A stretch of DNA of 64,000 nucleotides, taken from NCBI RefSeq assembly GCF_030143245.1, contig NZ_JARJNS010000003.1, positions 1 through 64,000 on the forward strand. The letters are read 5' to 3'. Shown here one piece after another: positions 32,660 to 42,603 of the stretch. A program made the position numbers and the translations under genes. The notes beneath the pieces were generated by a model. It was given only the letters and a program-made list of their open reading frames with translations. It was not told where the DNA came from and made no database searches. Every line of letters begins with the position of its first letter. The first letter of the stretch is position 1. This DNA comes from Rhabdaerophilum sp. SD176 (lineage in GTDB: Bacteria > Pseudomonadota > Alphaproteobacteria > Rhizobiales > Beijerinckiaceae).

Positions 32660-34225
32660 ATGACCGAACTGACCCGACGCAGCGCGCTTCTTGGCGCAAC
32701 TACCCTTCTAGCGGCCCTCGACTCTGCGTTGCTTGGAACCGCTTCTGCCCAATCGGGACAACCGAAACGCGGTGGAACGCTTGTCTATGCCCAGTGTTCC
32801 GGCAATCGGCGCGGCGGTGATGCCTCCAATGCCAAGCATCCTTATTACATGATCGATCTGATCACGCGTTCGGCGTACAATACGCTGACCTGGGTCGACG
32901 AGGGCCTGAATATCGTCAACGAACTGGCCACGAAGCTCGCGCCAACGGATGACAAGCTGAATGTCTGGGAAGTCACCGTCCGCGAGGGCGTTAAGTTCCA
33001 TGATGGCCGCGAGGTTACGGCAAAGGATTGGGCCTCGTCCTTCGAACTGCATCGCAGGCGCAATTTCGCCTCCCAGCAGATCAAGTCAACCGAGGTAACT
33101 GGCACGCATTCGCTGCGCTTCTTCCTTGACGCAGGCAATTCCGAATTCCCCTTCGTCCTCGCCGAATACGATAATGTGGTTATGCCCGCTAACGAGGACT
33201 TCCAGAAAATCGGGCTGACCGGCATTGGCACCGGCCCCTTCAAGATCGTCGAAGCCGATCCTCAGCGCCGGATGGTATTTGAACGTAACGAAAACTACTG
33301 GAGAAAGGATCAGCCCTTCCTCGATCGCCTCGAGGTGATCAATCGCGAAGGCCAGATGGAGAGCGCGATCAACGGCTTCCGTTCGCGCCAGTTCGATGCG
33401 GTGCTCAACATCGACCCGCGTCTTGTCCGCCAGCTTTCCAACGAACCGGAAACGGATGTGGTGCCGGCCTCCTCGGGTGATCAGGCTGTCATCATCCTGC
33501 CCAAGCACCCGGGCTCGCCGTTCCTTGACAAGCGCATCCGCCAGGCTCTCGCCTTTGCAATCGACCGGGAGGCGATCGTAAGGATCGTCTATGGTGGAGC
33601 GAAATTCGGCTGGATGGGCAATGACAGCCATATGGCCGGCACCGACCCGATGTTTGCGCCCCGGCCGGTCAAGCGCGACGTTGCCAAGGCCAAGGCGCTG
33701 CTTGCCGAGGCCGGTCACCCCAATGGCATCACGCTTCCAACGCTCTATTACGCGCCGCAATGGCCGGAAATGAGTCGCTACTTCCAGGTTATCCAGGAGA
33801 CGGTCAAGGAAGCCGGCATCACGCTCCCCATCGAAGAGCGGCCCAATGATGGGTATCTGAAATTTCGCCAGGGCGAGGCCGATGTTACAAAGGGCAACTA
33901 CCATAAGTTTGCCTATACCGCTGTGGGCCCGCGGAATCCGGGCATCAGCCTGTTCCGCATGCGCGGTGCCAACAACGAGTCGGGCTATTGGTCCGGTCCG
34001 GCGCATGACCGCTACATGGATCTCTACCGGACGGCGATGGTCACGGCGGATGCCGCCAAGCGCAAGGCGATCTACGCCGAAATGCAGCAGATCTGCTTCG
34101 ATGAGGCACCTGCGCTGCTGCCGGCGGGTCGCAACAATGTACTGATCAAGCGGCCAAACATTCGCGGCCTCAATAACCATCCGCAGCATTGGTCCATCAC
34201 CTGGGATGGCGTCTGGAAAGCCTGA
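32660..34225 (+). CDS. ABC transporter substrate-binding protein, family 5 (peptide type), copy 1
   Basis: Protein of 521 residues of the SBP_bac_5 (DppA/OppA-like) family, with an exported N-terminus carrying a twin-arginine-like LTRRSALLGATTLL. Family signatures include PKRGGTLVYAQ, TVREGVKFHDGREVTAKDW and RQALAFAIDREAIVR. GGAG six bases before the ATG at 32660, and the operator lying over the earlier ATG, decide the start. It is followed by a paralogue about half identical by eye. Peptide-type ABC systems can also carry opines, nickel or other small charged solutes; here a phosphonate-type ligand is inferred from context. Confidence 0.85.
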   Translation: MTELTRRSALLGATTLLAALDSALLGTASAQSGQPKRGGTLVYAQCSGNRRGGDASNAKHPYYMIDLITRSAYNTLTWVDEGLNIVNELATKLAPTDDKLNVWEVTVREGVKFHDGREVTAKDWASSFELHRRRNFASQQIKSTEVTGTHSLRFFLDAGNSEFPFVLAEYDNVVMPANEDFQKIGLTGIGTGPFKIVEADPQRRMVFERNENYWRKDQPFLDRLEVINREGQMESAINGFRSRQFDAVLNIDPRLVRQLSNEPETDVVPASSGDQAVIILPKHPGSPFLDKRIRQALAFAIDREAIVRIVYGGAKFGWMGNDSHMAGTDPMFAPRPVKRDVAKAKALLAEAGHPNGITLPTLYYAPQWPEMSRYFQVIQETVKEAGITLPIEERPNDGYLKFRQGEADVTKGNYHKFAYTAVGPRNPGISLFRMRGANNESGYWSGPAHDRYMDLYRTAMVTADAAKRKAIYAEMQQICFDEAPALLPAGRNNVLIKRPNIRGLNNHPQHWSITWDGVWKA

Positions 34226-34272
34226 CGCCTGCCGATCTTTGGCCTCAACCACGCCATTCCAAAGGAACACCT

Positions 34273-35835
34273 ATGTCTACCATCAACCGACGGGATCTTC
34301 TCAAGGCAGGCGCCGGCGCAGCCCTGCTTTCCGCACTTGATGCAGCCTTTCTGGGCGATGCCATCGCGCAGGAGCAGCCCAAGCGGGGCGGGACGCTGTC
34401 CTACGCGCAGCTCTCCGCCAACCGGCGCTCGGCTGGTCCGAACAACTCCAGGCATCCCTATTTCATCGTGGACGCCAACACGAAGCAGATCTGGTCGACG
34501 CCAACCTGGGTGAACCCGGAGCTCGGCCTCGAACTGGAGATCGCTACCAAGCTTGAGCCGGCAGATGGCTCGCTCAAGGTCTGGGACATGACGCTCCGTG
34601 AAGGGGTGATGTTCCACGACATGACCGAGATGACCGCCGCTGATGCCGTAGCCTCATTCAACTACCATCGCCAGAACGCGCCGTTCGCCCGGCAAATCAC
34701 CAAGGTGGAGCAGATCGGGAAATACGCCGTCCGCTTCACGTTGGAAGCCGGCAACGCCGAGTTCGGCTATGTGCTAGCGGAGTATAACAGCCCGATCATG
34801 AAGGCGGCGCCGCTCGAGACAATCGGCCTAGACGGCATTGGCACCGGTGCGTTCAAGATTGTGCAGAGCGACCCGAACCGTCTGATGATTCTCGAGCGCT
34901 TCGAAAGCTACTGGCGCAAGGGCCTTCCACATCTTGATCGTATCGAGATTCACAACCGCGAGGGTCAGCAGGAATCCGCGCTGAATGGCTTGCGCTCAGG
35001 CCAGTTCGACGCGGTGATGAATATCGATGGTCGCGCCGCTCTCCAGTTCCAGAACGATCCGAACTTCGAGATCGAGACAGCACGCGGGGGCTATTCCTTC
35101 GTCATCCAATTGCCGAAGCACCCCGGCAGTCCCTTCCTCGACAAGCGTGTGCGTCAGGCTTTTGCCTATGCCATCGACCGGGAGGCGATTGTGCGTGTGG
35201 CCTATAGCGGTCGTTTTGGCTGGATTGGCAATGATAGCCACTTGATGGTCACCGATGCAGCCTTCGTGCCGCGGGCCGGTGGCCGCGACGTGGCAAAGGC
35301 CAAGCAACTGCTTGCTGAAGCAGGCCATCCCAACGGGATCAACCTCGGCACGCTCTATTGGAGCCCACAGCTCCCCGAGGCTGGCCGTTACTTCCAGGTG
35401 CTTCAGCAATCGGTGAAAGATGCCGGGATCACGCTGACTATCGAAGAGCGTCCGAATGACGGCTACATCCAGTTCCGTACCGGCGACAACGACTTGTCCA
35501 AGGGCAACTTCCATAAATTCGCCATGACGGCGGTTGGCTCGCGCAACCCCGGCATCAGCCTATTCCGGATGCGCGCGGCCTTTGTCGAAAGTGGCCACTG
35601 GCGCGGCCCGGAACATGACAAGTATCTCGCGCTCTACAATCAGGCGATGGTCACGCCGGATGCTGCCAAGCGCAAGGCAATCTACGCCGAGATGCAGGCG
35701 ATCCTCCACGAAGAGGTGCCTGCTATCCTGCCCGCTGGCGGAAACACGCTCATGGTCAAGCGCAAGCATATGCGCAATATGCCCTATCACCCGCAGATCT
35801 GGTCGATCCGATACGAAGAGATCTGGCGGGCGTGA
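34273..35835 (+). CDS. ABC transporter substrate-binding protein, family 5 (peptide type), copy 2
   Basis: Protein of 520 residues and a close paralogue of the preceding one; long shared stretches include PKHPGSPFLDKR, AIDREAIVR and the IEERPNDGY region. The N-terminus NRRDLLKAGAGAALL is a classical twin-arginine signal, so the protein is exported folded. Two binding proteins feeding one permease pair suggest ligand diversification after tandem duplication. The start at 34273 gives the intact signal; 47 bases separate it from copy 1. Confidence 0.85.
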   Translation: MSTINRRDLLKAGAGAALLSALDAAFLGDAIAQEQPKRGGTLSYAQLSANRRSAGPNNSRHPYFIVDANTKQIWSTPTWVNPELGLELEIATKLEPADGSLKVWDMTLREGVMFHDMTEMTAADAVASFNYHRQNAPFARQITKVEQIGKYAVRFTLEAGNAEFGYVLAEYNSPIMKAAPLETIGLDGIGTGAFKIVQSDPNRLMILERFESYWRKGLPHLDRIEIHNREGQQESALNGLRSGQFDAVMNIDGRAALQFQNDPNFEIETARGGYSFVIQLPKHPGSPFLDKRVRQAFAYAIDREAIVRVAYSGRFGWIGNDSHLMVTDAAFVPRAGGRDVAKAKQLLAEAGHPNGINLGTLYWSPQLPEAGRYFQVLQQSVKDAGITLTIEERPNDGYIQFRTGDNDLSKGNFHKFAMTAVGSRNPGISLFRMRAAFVESGHWRGPEHDKYLALYNQAMVTPDAAKRKAIYAEMQAILHEEVPAILPAGGNTLMVKRKHMRNMPYHPQIWSIRYEEIWRA

Positions 35836-35896
35836 TCGCATTGAGGAATCACGCGGCTTTGTGTGACGCCGTCTACAAGAGGCGCAGGAGGGCGAC

Positions 35897-36853
35897 ATGT
35901 TGATCGCCGCCCTGCGCCGTGTCTTGTTGTCATGCATCACGCTGGTCATGTTGACGGTGTTCATTTTCATCGCGACTGAGATCATGCCGGGCGACGCGCT
36001 TGACGTGTCGCTTTCGGCCGACGAGATCGCGATGATCCCGCCTGAGCGCCTTGCCAAGATGAAGCAGGATCTTGGGCTCGACCGTCCTGCACCCGAACGG
36101 CTTTTGAGCTTCCTCGGCGGTGTCCTGACACTGGATTTCGGCAAGACGCTGATCTCGAAAACGCCGGTGACGGCCATCATCGGTTACCCTCTGAGGAATT
36201 CGCTGATCCTCGCGGGCGCGGTGCTGCTTCTGGCCATTCCGCTGGCTTTGACGATCGGTATTGCAGCAGCTGTTTGGCAGGGCAGAGCGATTGACAACAT
36301 CGCATCTACCGGGGCCATCATCGGCTACTCGATCCCGGAATTTGTCATTGGGACAGTTCTTGTCATGATCTTCGCTGTGGCATGGCCAGTGTTTCCTGCC
36401 ACGATCACAGCATCCACCAATGATGCAGCGCTCACATTGCTCGCGGCATCACCTCTGGCGGTCGTGACAGTGCTCATCGGCTCGATCGCGTACCTCGCCC
36501 GGCTTCTGCGGACCGGCATGGTGGATGCGCTGGCGAAGGACTTTGTCGAGCGCCTGCGCCTTACCGGCATCCCGGAATGGCGGATCGTTTTCCTTCATGC
36601 CTTGCCGGCAGCGATCGTGCCGAGCCTGACGGCGATGGCGCTTTACGCTGCCGCGCTCGTTTCAGGTATCGTGGTGGTAGAACTGGTCTTCGCCTATCCC
36701 GGCCTGGGGCAGGAACTTGTGCGCGGAGTGACCCGGCGAGAGGTGCACGTGGTGCAGGCCATCGCACTGTGTTCGGCAGCGCTTGTCGTCGCGCTTAACT
36801 TTCTGGCGGATATGGCCATCCTCGCCCTCGACCCCCGCACGAGGCGCGCATGA
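35897..36853 (+). CDS. ABC transporter permease, DppB/OppB type
   Basis: Protein of 318 residues with about six membrane segments and the permease fold of peptide-type importers: an N-terminal helix (LRRVLLSCITLVMLTVFIFIATEIMPGD), LGLDRPAPERLLSFL, and the EAA-like coupling loop LRLTGIPEWRIVFLHALPAA near residue 220 that contacts the ATPase. It forms the channel with the next gene product. GGAGGG precedes the ATG, and its stop overlaps the next start by four bases. Confidence 0.9.
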   Translation: MLIAALRRVLLSCITLVMLTVFIFIATEIMPGDALDVSLSADEIAMIPPERLAKMKQDLGLDRPAPERLLSFLGGVLTLDFGKTLISKTPVTAIIGYPLRNSLILAGAVLLLAIPLALTIGIAAAVWQGRAIDNIASTGAIIGYSIPEFVIGTVLVMIFAVAWPVFPATITASTNDAALTLLAASPLAVVTVLIGSIAYLARLLRTGMVDALAKDFVERLRLTGIPEWRIVFLHALPAAIVPSLTAMALYAAALVSGIVVVELVFAYPGLGQELVRGVTRREVHVVQAIALCSAALVVALNFLADMAILALDPRTRRA

Positions 36854-37692
36854 CACTATTCTTCAGACGGCTGGTCAGGCGGCCGCTCACCCTCTTTGGA
36901 TTGGTGCTGGTTGGCCTCCATCTCCTGGTCGCGCTTGTTGCGCCATGGATCACACCGTATGACCCTCTCAAGCTCCTTGATGCGCCATTGGAACCACCAA
37001 CCGAAGCCTATTGGCTTGGAACGGATGAGCTTGGACGGGACTTTTTCTCGCGGCTCCTGCTGGGCGGCCAGATTTCCATCATTGCTGCTGCATGCGCCGG
37101 GCTGATCGCAGCCATCGGCGGCGGACTTCTTGGTCTTGCGAGTGCTTACCATCGTGGCCTGTTCGATGATGTGGTGTCGCGCCTTGTCGAAATGAAGCTG
37201 TCGATCCCCTCGATCCTGCTTGTCTCCCTGTTTGTCACTGGCTTCGGGCAATCCTTGGCCGTTCTCGTTCTGACCATGGGTCTCATCTATATGATGGGCG
37301 TTATCAGAACCTCGCGTGCGATGGGACTGGTGATCCTCGAGCAGGGCTATGTGAAGGCGGCGCAACTGCGCGGCGAAAGCAGCTTCGCCATTATTCTCCG
37401 CGAAATGCTGCCAAATATCTTGGATCTCCTGACGGTTGAGTTTGCCTTGCGCACATCCAGCGCGCTGTTGCTTGTTTCGGCGCTATCGTTCCTTGGGCTA
37501 GGCGTTTCGCCACCCACGCCGGATTGGGGGCTGATGATCCAGAGCGGGCTGCAATCCATCCGCTCGGAACCCTGGCTGGTTCTTGCGCCGTCTCTGTGTA
37601 TCTCGAGCCTTGTAATCGGCATCAATTTCGCGACGGAAGGCGTCGCGGGTTTACTGGGCTTGGAGGCTGCGCGCGGTGCAACAGGCAAGTAA
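36850..37692 (+). CDS. ABC transporter permease, DppC/OppC type
   Basis: Protein of 280 residues, partner of the preceding permease. It shows the DppC features: a short N-terminal cytosolic part, a first helix (LTLFGLVLVGLHLLVALVAPWI), the YWLGTDELGRDFFSRLLLGGQ signature near residue 54, and the coupling loop KAAQLRGESSFAIILREMLPN near 176. The stop overlaps the ATPase gene start by 17 bases. Confidence 0.9.
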   Translation: MTLFFRRLVRRPLTLFGLVLVGLHLLVALVAPWITPYDPLKLLDAPLEPPTEAYWLGTDELGRDFFSRLLLGGQISIIAAACAGLIAAIGGGLLGLASAYHRGLFDDVVSRLVEMKLSIPSILLVSLFVTGFGQSLAVLVLTMGLIYMMGVIRTSRAMGLVILEQGYVKAAQLRGESSFAIILREMLPNILDLLTVEFALRTSSALLLVSALSFLGLGVSPPTPDWGLMIQSGLQSIRSEPWLVLAPSLCISSLVIGINFATEGVAGLLGLEAARGATGK

Positions 37693-39343
37693 TCCAATTA
37701 TCGAATGCAGCGGCTTGTCCATTGGCTACGCCGATATGCTCGGCAAGGTCGCGCGCGTCGTGGACGAGGTATCATTCCGTCTCGGGCCCGGCCAATCCAT
37801 GGGAATTGTCGGCGAATCTGGCTCCGGAAAATCAACGCTGGCGCGGGCGCTTCTGGGATATCTGCGGGGCGGTGGGCGGTTTGATGGGGGCCGTCTCCTT
37901 GTCGACGGGATTGAGATCACCAGCACTACCTTCACATCTATTCGCTCACTCCGTGGGTTGCGCGTGGCGATGGTTCCGCAAAATCCGCTGGCGTCACTGA
38001 CCTATCACATGCCGGTTGGCCGCCAGGTTGAAGAGGTGCTCCGGTCTCGCCGCGGTCTGGTGCGGGTCGAAGCGGAGCGACGTGTTGTGGAACTCTTTGC
38101 GGAAATGGGTCTGCCACATCCCGAGACGATCGGGCGACGCTACCCGCACCAACTCTCGGGTGGCCAGCGGCAGCGGGTTGTCATTGCCGCAGCACTCGCT
38201 TGTGACCCGGCCCTGCTGGTTCTGGATGAGCCGACAACCGCGCTCGACAAGACAACCGAAGCTCAGGTCCTGGAGCTGATCCAACACATGCGTGTGGCGC
38301 GTGGAGCGGCCCTGGTGCTGGTGACGCATGATCTCAATGTTGTTGCCGATGTATGCGAGCGCGTTCTGGTCATGAAGGAGGGTCGGATCGTCGAGCAGGG
38401 GCTTGTTTCCGCCGTGTTCCGACAGCCGGAAGATACCTACACGCAGACGCTGCTTGGTGCGTCGCTCGATCTCTCTGGCGCCGCACCCTCCGTGAATGCC
38501 GGGCTGAAGCCGCTCGTCTCGGTTCAGGATCTGACCTTCCGATACCAGCAAAGCGGATGGTTCGGGCCCAAAAATTCCACCGGAAAACCGACCTTGGACG
38601 GGGTCAATCTGTCGCTTGGCCGAGGCGAAGTCCTGGGCGTGATAGGGGAATCCGGCTCTGGAAAGACAACGCTGGGCCTTGTTCTGGCAGGGTTGATCGC
38701 GGCAGAAAAGGGCGTATTGATGCTGGAAGAGCAATCCATCGCGATGCTCGCCGGCAAGCGCCAGCCGGCTCTGCGCCGACGGATCCAGACCGTTTTCCAG
38801 GACCCGCTCTCCTCGCTCAACCCGCGCCAGACGGTCGCAACCGCCATCATGCGACCGCTACGCCATTTCTTTGGCATGAATAGCAAGTCTGCACGCGAAA
38901 AGGCCGCATCGCTTCTGGCGGATCTCGGGCTTGGGCCGGAATTCCTGGAGCGTTACCCGCGGCAGCTTTCTGGAGGACAGCAACAGCGAGTCGCCATTGC
39001 GCGAGCATTTGCTGCCGAACCCGATGTTTTAATTTGCGATGAGATCACATCTGCTCTTGATGCGTCAGTCGCAGGACAGGTTCTTGGAGAGCTGGACGCT
39101 CTTCGCCAAAAGCATGGCACGAGCGTGATCCTGATTACTCATGATCTCGCGGTGATTTGGCGGATGGCCAGCCGGGTGATGGTGCTGAAGGATGGTCTCG
39201 TCATCGAAACAGGCGCGACGGCTGATGTGTTTGCTGCCCCGAAGGATGCCTACACCGCCAATCTGTTGTCGTCTGCCTCCCGCGTCAGGCGTCTGGGGCA
39301 AGACACCACCCTGATCGAGGAGCCCCTTGCACATGCCGTTTGA
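37676..39343 (+). CDS. Fused two-domain ABC transporter ATPase (DppD-DppF type)
   Basis: Protein of 555 residues with two complete nucleotide-binding domains in one chain. Domain 1 (about 1-260) has GESGSGKST, the signature LSGGQRQR and [12 protein letters not shown]. Domain 2 (about 275-545) has [17 protein letters not shown] and [12 protein letters not shown]. Such fusions replace separate DppD and DppF subunits. The start is GTG at 37676 inside the permease gene; no better start gives the conserved beginning. All catalytic motifs are intact, so it should energise the importer. Confidence 0.9.
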   Translation: MQQASNPIIECSGLSIGYADMLGKVARVVDEVSFRLGPGQSMGIVGESGSGKSTLARALLGYLRGGGRFDGGRLLVDGIEITSTTFTSIRSLRGLRVAMVPQNPLASLTYHMPVGRQVEEVLRSRRGLVRVEAERRVVELFAEMGLPHPETIGRRYPHQLSGGQRQRVVIAAALACDPALLVLDEPTTALDKTTEAQVLELIQHMRVARGAALVLVTHDLNVVADVCERVLVMKEGRIVEQGLVSAVFRQPEDTYTQTLLGASLDLSGAAPSVNAGLKPLVSVQDLTFRYQQSGWFGPKNSTGKPTLDGVNLSLGRGEVLGVIGESGSGKTTLGLVLAGLIAAEKGVLMLEEQSIAMLAGKRQPALRRRIQTVFQDPLSSLNPRQTVATAIMRPLRHFFGMNSKSAREKAASLLADLGLGPEFLERYPRQLSGGQQQRVAIARAFAAEPDVLICDEITSALDASVAGQVLGELDALRQKHGTSVILITHDLAVIWRMASRVMVLKDGLVIETGATADVFAAPKDAYTANLLSSASRVRRLGQDTTLIEEPLAHAV

Positions 39344-40232
39344 TCCCGCCTTTGGCTCGCCCGGTTCCTTCTTCAAGGGGAATATCCATACCCATTCCAA
39401 TCGCTCCGATGGTGCGCTCACCCCTGAGGAGGTCTGCCGGCGTTATCGCGAGGCAGGCTATGATTTCCTTGCCCTGACAGACCATTTCCTCCCCAAATTC
39501 GGCTTCCCGATTGTTGACACGGAGCCCTTTCGCACGGCTGGCTTCACCACCATCCTTGGCGCAGAAGTGCACGCGCCGAAAACCGCGCTCGGTGAAGTCT
39601 GGCATATCCTGGCTGTCGGGCTTCCTGCTGATTTCCCGCCGACCTCGCCCGACGAATCCGGTGCAGCACTCGCGCAGCGCTGCGTTGACGCCGGCGCTTT
39701 TGTCGCGATCCCGCATCCTGGCTGGTACGCGCTCACGGCAGACGATGCCGCGACCTTGCCGACTGCCCATGCGGTGGAGATCTACAACCATACCAGCCAT
39801 GTGCGGACGGATCGAGGCGACGGTGCCTATCTGGTCGACCAGATGCTCGTTGCGGGCCGCAAGATCAATCTGTGTGCAACGGACGATGCGCATTTTCACT
39901 GTGATGATGCCTTTGGCGGGTTCGTCATGGTCAAGGCCGTGGCGAATACACCGTATGAACTTCTCGCGGCGTTGAAGGCCGGGGCCTTTTACTCAAGCCA
40001 AGGGCCGACCATCGAGCAGGTCACAATCGCCGATGACACGGTCGAAATCGTCTGTTCGCCTTGCCAGGCGATTATGGCGCTCGGGCGTGGGTCCTTGGCC
40101 GAGCAACAGATCGGCACAGGTCTGACAAGGGCCCAGCTGCCGCTTGGAAAGCTGCGCAGAGGTGGCTTCATCCGTATCGCCATCGCCGACGCCACCGGCC
40201 GGCGTGCCTGGACAAACCCTGTCTGGCTTTGA
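39333..40232 (+). CDS. PHP-domain metal-dependent phosphoesterase
   Basis: Protein of 299 residues with the PHP metal-binding motifs in order: HTHSNRSDG near residue 17, LTDHF near 47, GAEVHAP near 74, AIPHPGW, the IYNHT segment, and CATDDAHFH near 185. PHP proteins hydrolyse phosphoesters with two or three metal ions; family members include histidinol phosphatase and the cyclic phosphodiesterase PhnPP. As the last gene of a PhnZ/transporter operon it may free phosphate from an imported organophosphorus compound. It overlaps the ATPase gene by 11 bases. Confidence 0.8.
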   Translation: MPFDPAFGSPGSFFKGNIHTHSNRSDGALTPEEVCRRYREAGYDFLALTDHFLPKFGFPIVDTEPFRTAGFTTILGAEVHAPKTALGEVWHILAVGLPADFPPTSPDESGAALAQRCVDAGAFVAIPHPGWYALTADDAATLPTAHAVEIYNHTSHVRTDRGDGAYLVDQMLVAGRKINLCATDDAHFHCDDAFGGFVMVKAVANTPYELLAALKAGAFYSSQGPTIEQVTIADDTVEIVCSPCQAIMALGRGSLAEQQIGTGLTRAQLPLGKLRRGGFIRIAIADATGRRAWTNPVWL

Positions 40233-40590
40233 AGGCTTCGCGCCCTAGTCTCGGACCAGCGGCCTGTTTGCTTGACGGCAGCCTTCACTGGCCCCAGGAG
40301 CATGGCGCTCCGGCGGTCTCGAACTAGATTTTGATCGACCCGCTGACCCTATCGCGTTGAATGACTGCTTTCGGGTGCCAGCCTGTTCTTGCATGAGCGA
40401 CAAGAATGGCGGCGCGAAACCGATTGTCGGCTTTCTCGCTTCACGCTGCCTTTGGCCACGGCAGTGCTTTTGATTGCACTGAATATATTTCGATTGACTT
40501 CGATTGAGGCCTCATTGTTGCCGCGATCGAGCGATGACATGCAAATATCCGCTGTCGTTCTTGTCTTTTTTCAAAAGGCGAGAACCCGTC
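40233..40590. other. Gap between the transporter operon and the mobilisation module
   Basis: No gene is recognised in these 358 bases. A ten-base direct repeat TTCGATTGAC/TTCGATTGAG lies at about 40489-40508, close to AT-rich DNA, with only two copies. No copy of the tRNA-Arg 3' end could be found here, so an element boundary at this point is not shown. The region probably contains the promoter of the relaxase gene. Confidence 0.4.
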
Positions 40591-42603
40591 ATGGACAGCT
40601 TCGATCACGCCCTTAAGCTTTTCCTCGAACGTCAGGAGCGCGGTGCTGCCCGGCTGGCACGCGCAAAACAGGCAGAGATTGATAGCGAGATTGAGGAGGC
40701 GATGCGGGTCACGCATCAGGCGATCGCCCTGGCCGAGCGGCGCGCGCTAAAAATCCTCAATGCCAAGGTCGGCGCCGAGCGGGCTCAAGCGTTGTTTCGC
40801 GAATGGTGGAGTTCGCCGGGGCTAATGACCGTGGCGGGCACGAGCGCCTCTCCGATGATCACAACCAGCCGACCAATTTCCTCGCAGGGAAGTGTGTCAT
40901 TTCACTTCGATGTTCGGAATATCACGACCGCTGGGCTAATCGTCGATCTACTTGAAGGGCGGGTGCCCTGGCGCGTGATCGGTCGATTTAACGATCCCGG
41001 CTCAGTCGCGCACCAGAAATACATCGAGCGCGAGGACGGGATCGAGACCCTCGATCCTGGGGATGCGGCCAATCATCAAGGCTATATCGAGCGGGATGGG
41101 GCGACTGAGACGATTGAACGCGAGCGTTCCTCCTGGGGCACGATCTCGTCCGATCCGAAGGAGCGGTTGGAATTCTGGCGGCAACTTGAGCAAGTCGAGA
41201 ACAACCCGCGCCCAACATTTCTCGCCTTCGACCCGGCCTTCCACCCCGAGATCTGGGCCAAGGCAACTCGGTCGCGGGATTTTCCGGTGCGGGTTTTCGC
41301 CGAGCTCGTCGCGGGATCCCGGTCTGTTGCCGTATCAGACGATGAGGCGCTGATGGTCTTCCGGGCTTTCGCGCGCGCCGGGTTCGTCCCATCTGCCAAG
41401 CGCGATTCAGCAAAGCCCGCGCCGGTGCGGTTCGATCTCGGCCGCGGCGGCAACGTCCAGACGCGCATAATCGTCAGCCTGCCACATGAAATGACGGCCC
41501 GCGAGCGGCTCGCCCTCGCCAAGGACTACACAGCAAAGTTCGAGAGCCTTGGAATCCCCTATTGGGCGGTGATCCACGCCCCGGGGCCGAATAATGATGC
41601 GCGGAACTATCATCTCCATATTAATCTGGCGACGCGGCCGGCAAAGAAGATCCCCCATCCACTTTCCGGCGAGCTGGTCTGGGATTTTTCTGTTCTCGCA
41701 ACAAGAACCTACGCCAATGATACCAGGCGGATCATCCGGCCGTTCACCCAAAAGAAAATCCGGGCGATGAACCACCTTAACTGGATTCCCATCGAGCGAG
41801 CGCGATTTGCGCGGATCGCGAACAAGCATCTCGAACGCGGCGGCTATCAAAAGCGCCTCGACCCGCGCACCCATGAAGCCATGGGTCTGCCACCACCACG
41901 ACCCCATCTGCCGAAGACAGATTATGGCCGCGAGCGTCGTGGGCTGACAACGCCGCGCGGCGTCAAGCTCGCCACGCAGCAATGGGAGGATGACGTCCGC
42001 TCGATTGCCCGTGTGGTTCAAGAGAATACGCGTTCGACACGATCCGGGAAAACAAAGACGGCTAAGGAGGCCGAGGCCGCTCCTGCCGCCAATGGTGACG
42101 AAATCGCCTACCTCCATGCTCTCTCTCATGTCGCTTTGCGGATCATAAGCCGGTTCCGGCTCCGATCACCGGACGAAGAATCAGCCGAAAAGCGCGCCGC
42201 TGAGGCGCTTGCCGAGGACTTCGATGCTGAAATCAGCGCGGAACGTGAGCGTTTCAGTCAGCGGAATGCCGAGCGAAAAGCCCCCGAAATCGAGGTGCCG
42301 GCGCGGGTGGCGAAACCCCGAGACAAGCACGAGAAGGCGTCTGTCGGACCCGCAAGAGCATCCCGATCGCTGCGAGCAACAACACCTGCCAATACCCCGC
42401 AAAGGCCGGCCCAACCCGTCCCGTCCTTGCCTTCGCCTCAAGAGGCAACTGTTGTGCTGGCGACCCTCGAGGCCTCCATTTCCGATCCGCCGAATGCAGC
42501 CAACAACAAGCCCGGCAAGAAGGCCGCGAAACCGCCCAAAGCGATGGAGCGGAAGCGGGTGATGATCGCCCGACAGAAGGGAAAGGGCGGCATCAAACGG
42601 TAA
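40591..42603 (+). CDS. MobA/MobL-family relaxase
   Basis: Protein of 670 residues starting at the ATG at 40591. The relaxase core is central (about 275-400): IIVSLPHEMTARERLALAKDY, VIHAP with His329, and the three-histidine motif NYHLHINLATR (His341, His343). The usual N-terminal tyrosine motif of MobA (AAYRAG type) is absent. Instead a duplicated HQxYIER motif occurs near residues 142 and 163 and may supply the nicking tyrosine. The N-terminus is coiled-coil-like and the C-terminal 200 residues are basic and low complexity. Relaxases nick oriT to start DNA transfer. Confidence 0.75.
   Translation: MDSFDHALKLFLERQERGAARLARAKQAEIDSEIEEAMRVTHQAIALAERRALKILNAKVGAERAQALFREWWSSPGLMTVAGTSASPMITTSRPISSQGSVSFHFDVRNITTAGLIVDLLEGRVPWRVIGRFNDPGSVAHQKYIEREDGIETLDPGDAANHQGYIERDGATETIERERSSWGTISSDPKERLEFWRQLEQVENNPRPTFLAFDPAFHPEIWAKATRSRDFPVRVFAELVAGSRSVAVSDDEALMVFRAFARAGFVPSAKRDSAKPAPVRFDLGRGGNVQTRIIVSLPHEMTARERLALAKDYTAKFESLGIPYWAVIHAPGPNNDARNYHLHINLATRPAKKIPHPLSGELVWDFSVLATRTYANDTRRIIRPFTQKKIRAMNHLNWIPIERARFARIANKHLERGGYQKRLDPRTHEAMGLPPPRPHLPKTDYGRERRGLTTPRGVKLATQQWEDDVRSIARVVQENTRSTRSGKTKTAKEAEAAPAANGDEIAYLHALSHVALRIISRFRLRSPDEESAEKRAAEALAEDFDAEISAERERFSQRNAERKAPEIEVPARVAKPRDKHEKASVGPARASRSLRATTPANTPQRPAQPVPSLPSPQEATVVLATLEASISDPPNAANNKPGKKAAKPPKAMERKRVMIARQKGKGGIKR

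Noticed and set aside
40298-40327. Stretch resembling a tRNA 3' end (TGGCGCTCC... TCGAACT), possible left att copy
   Set aside because: It differs from the tRNA-Arg 3' end at many positions, the acceptor and T-arm lengths do not fit, and no tRNA body follows.
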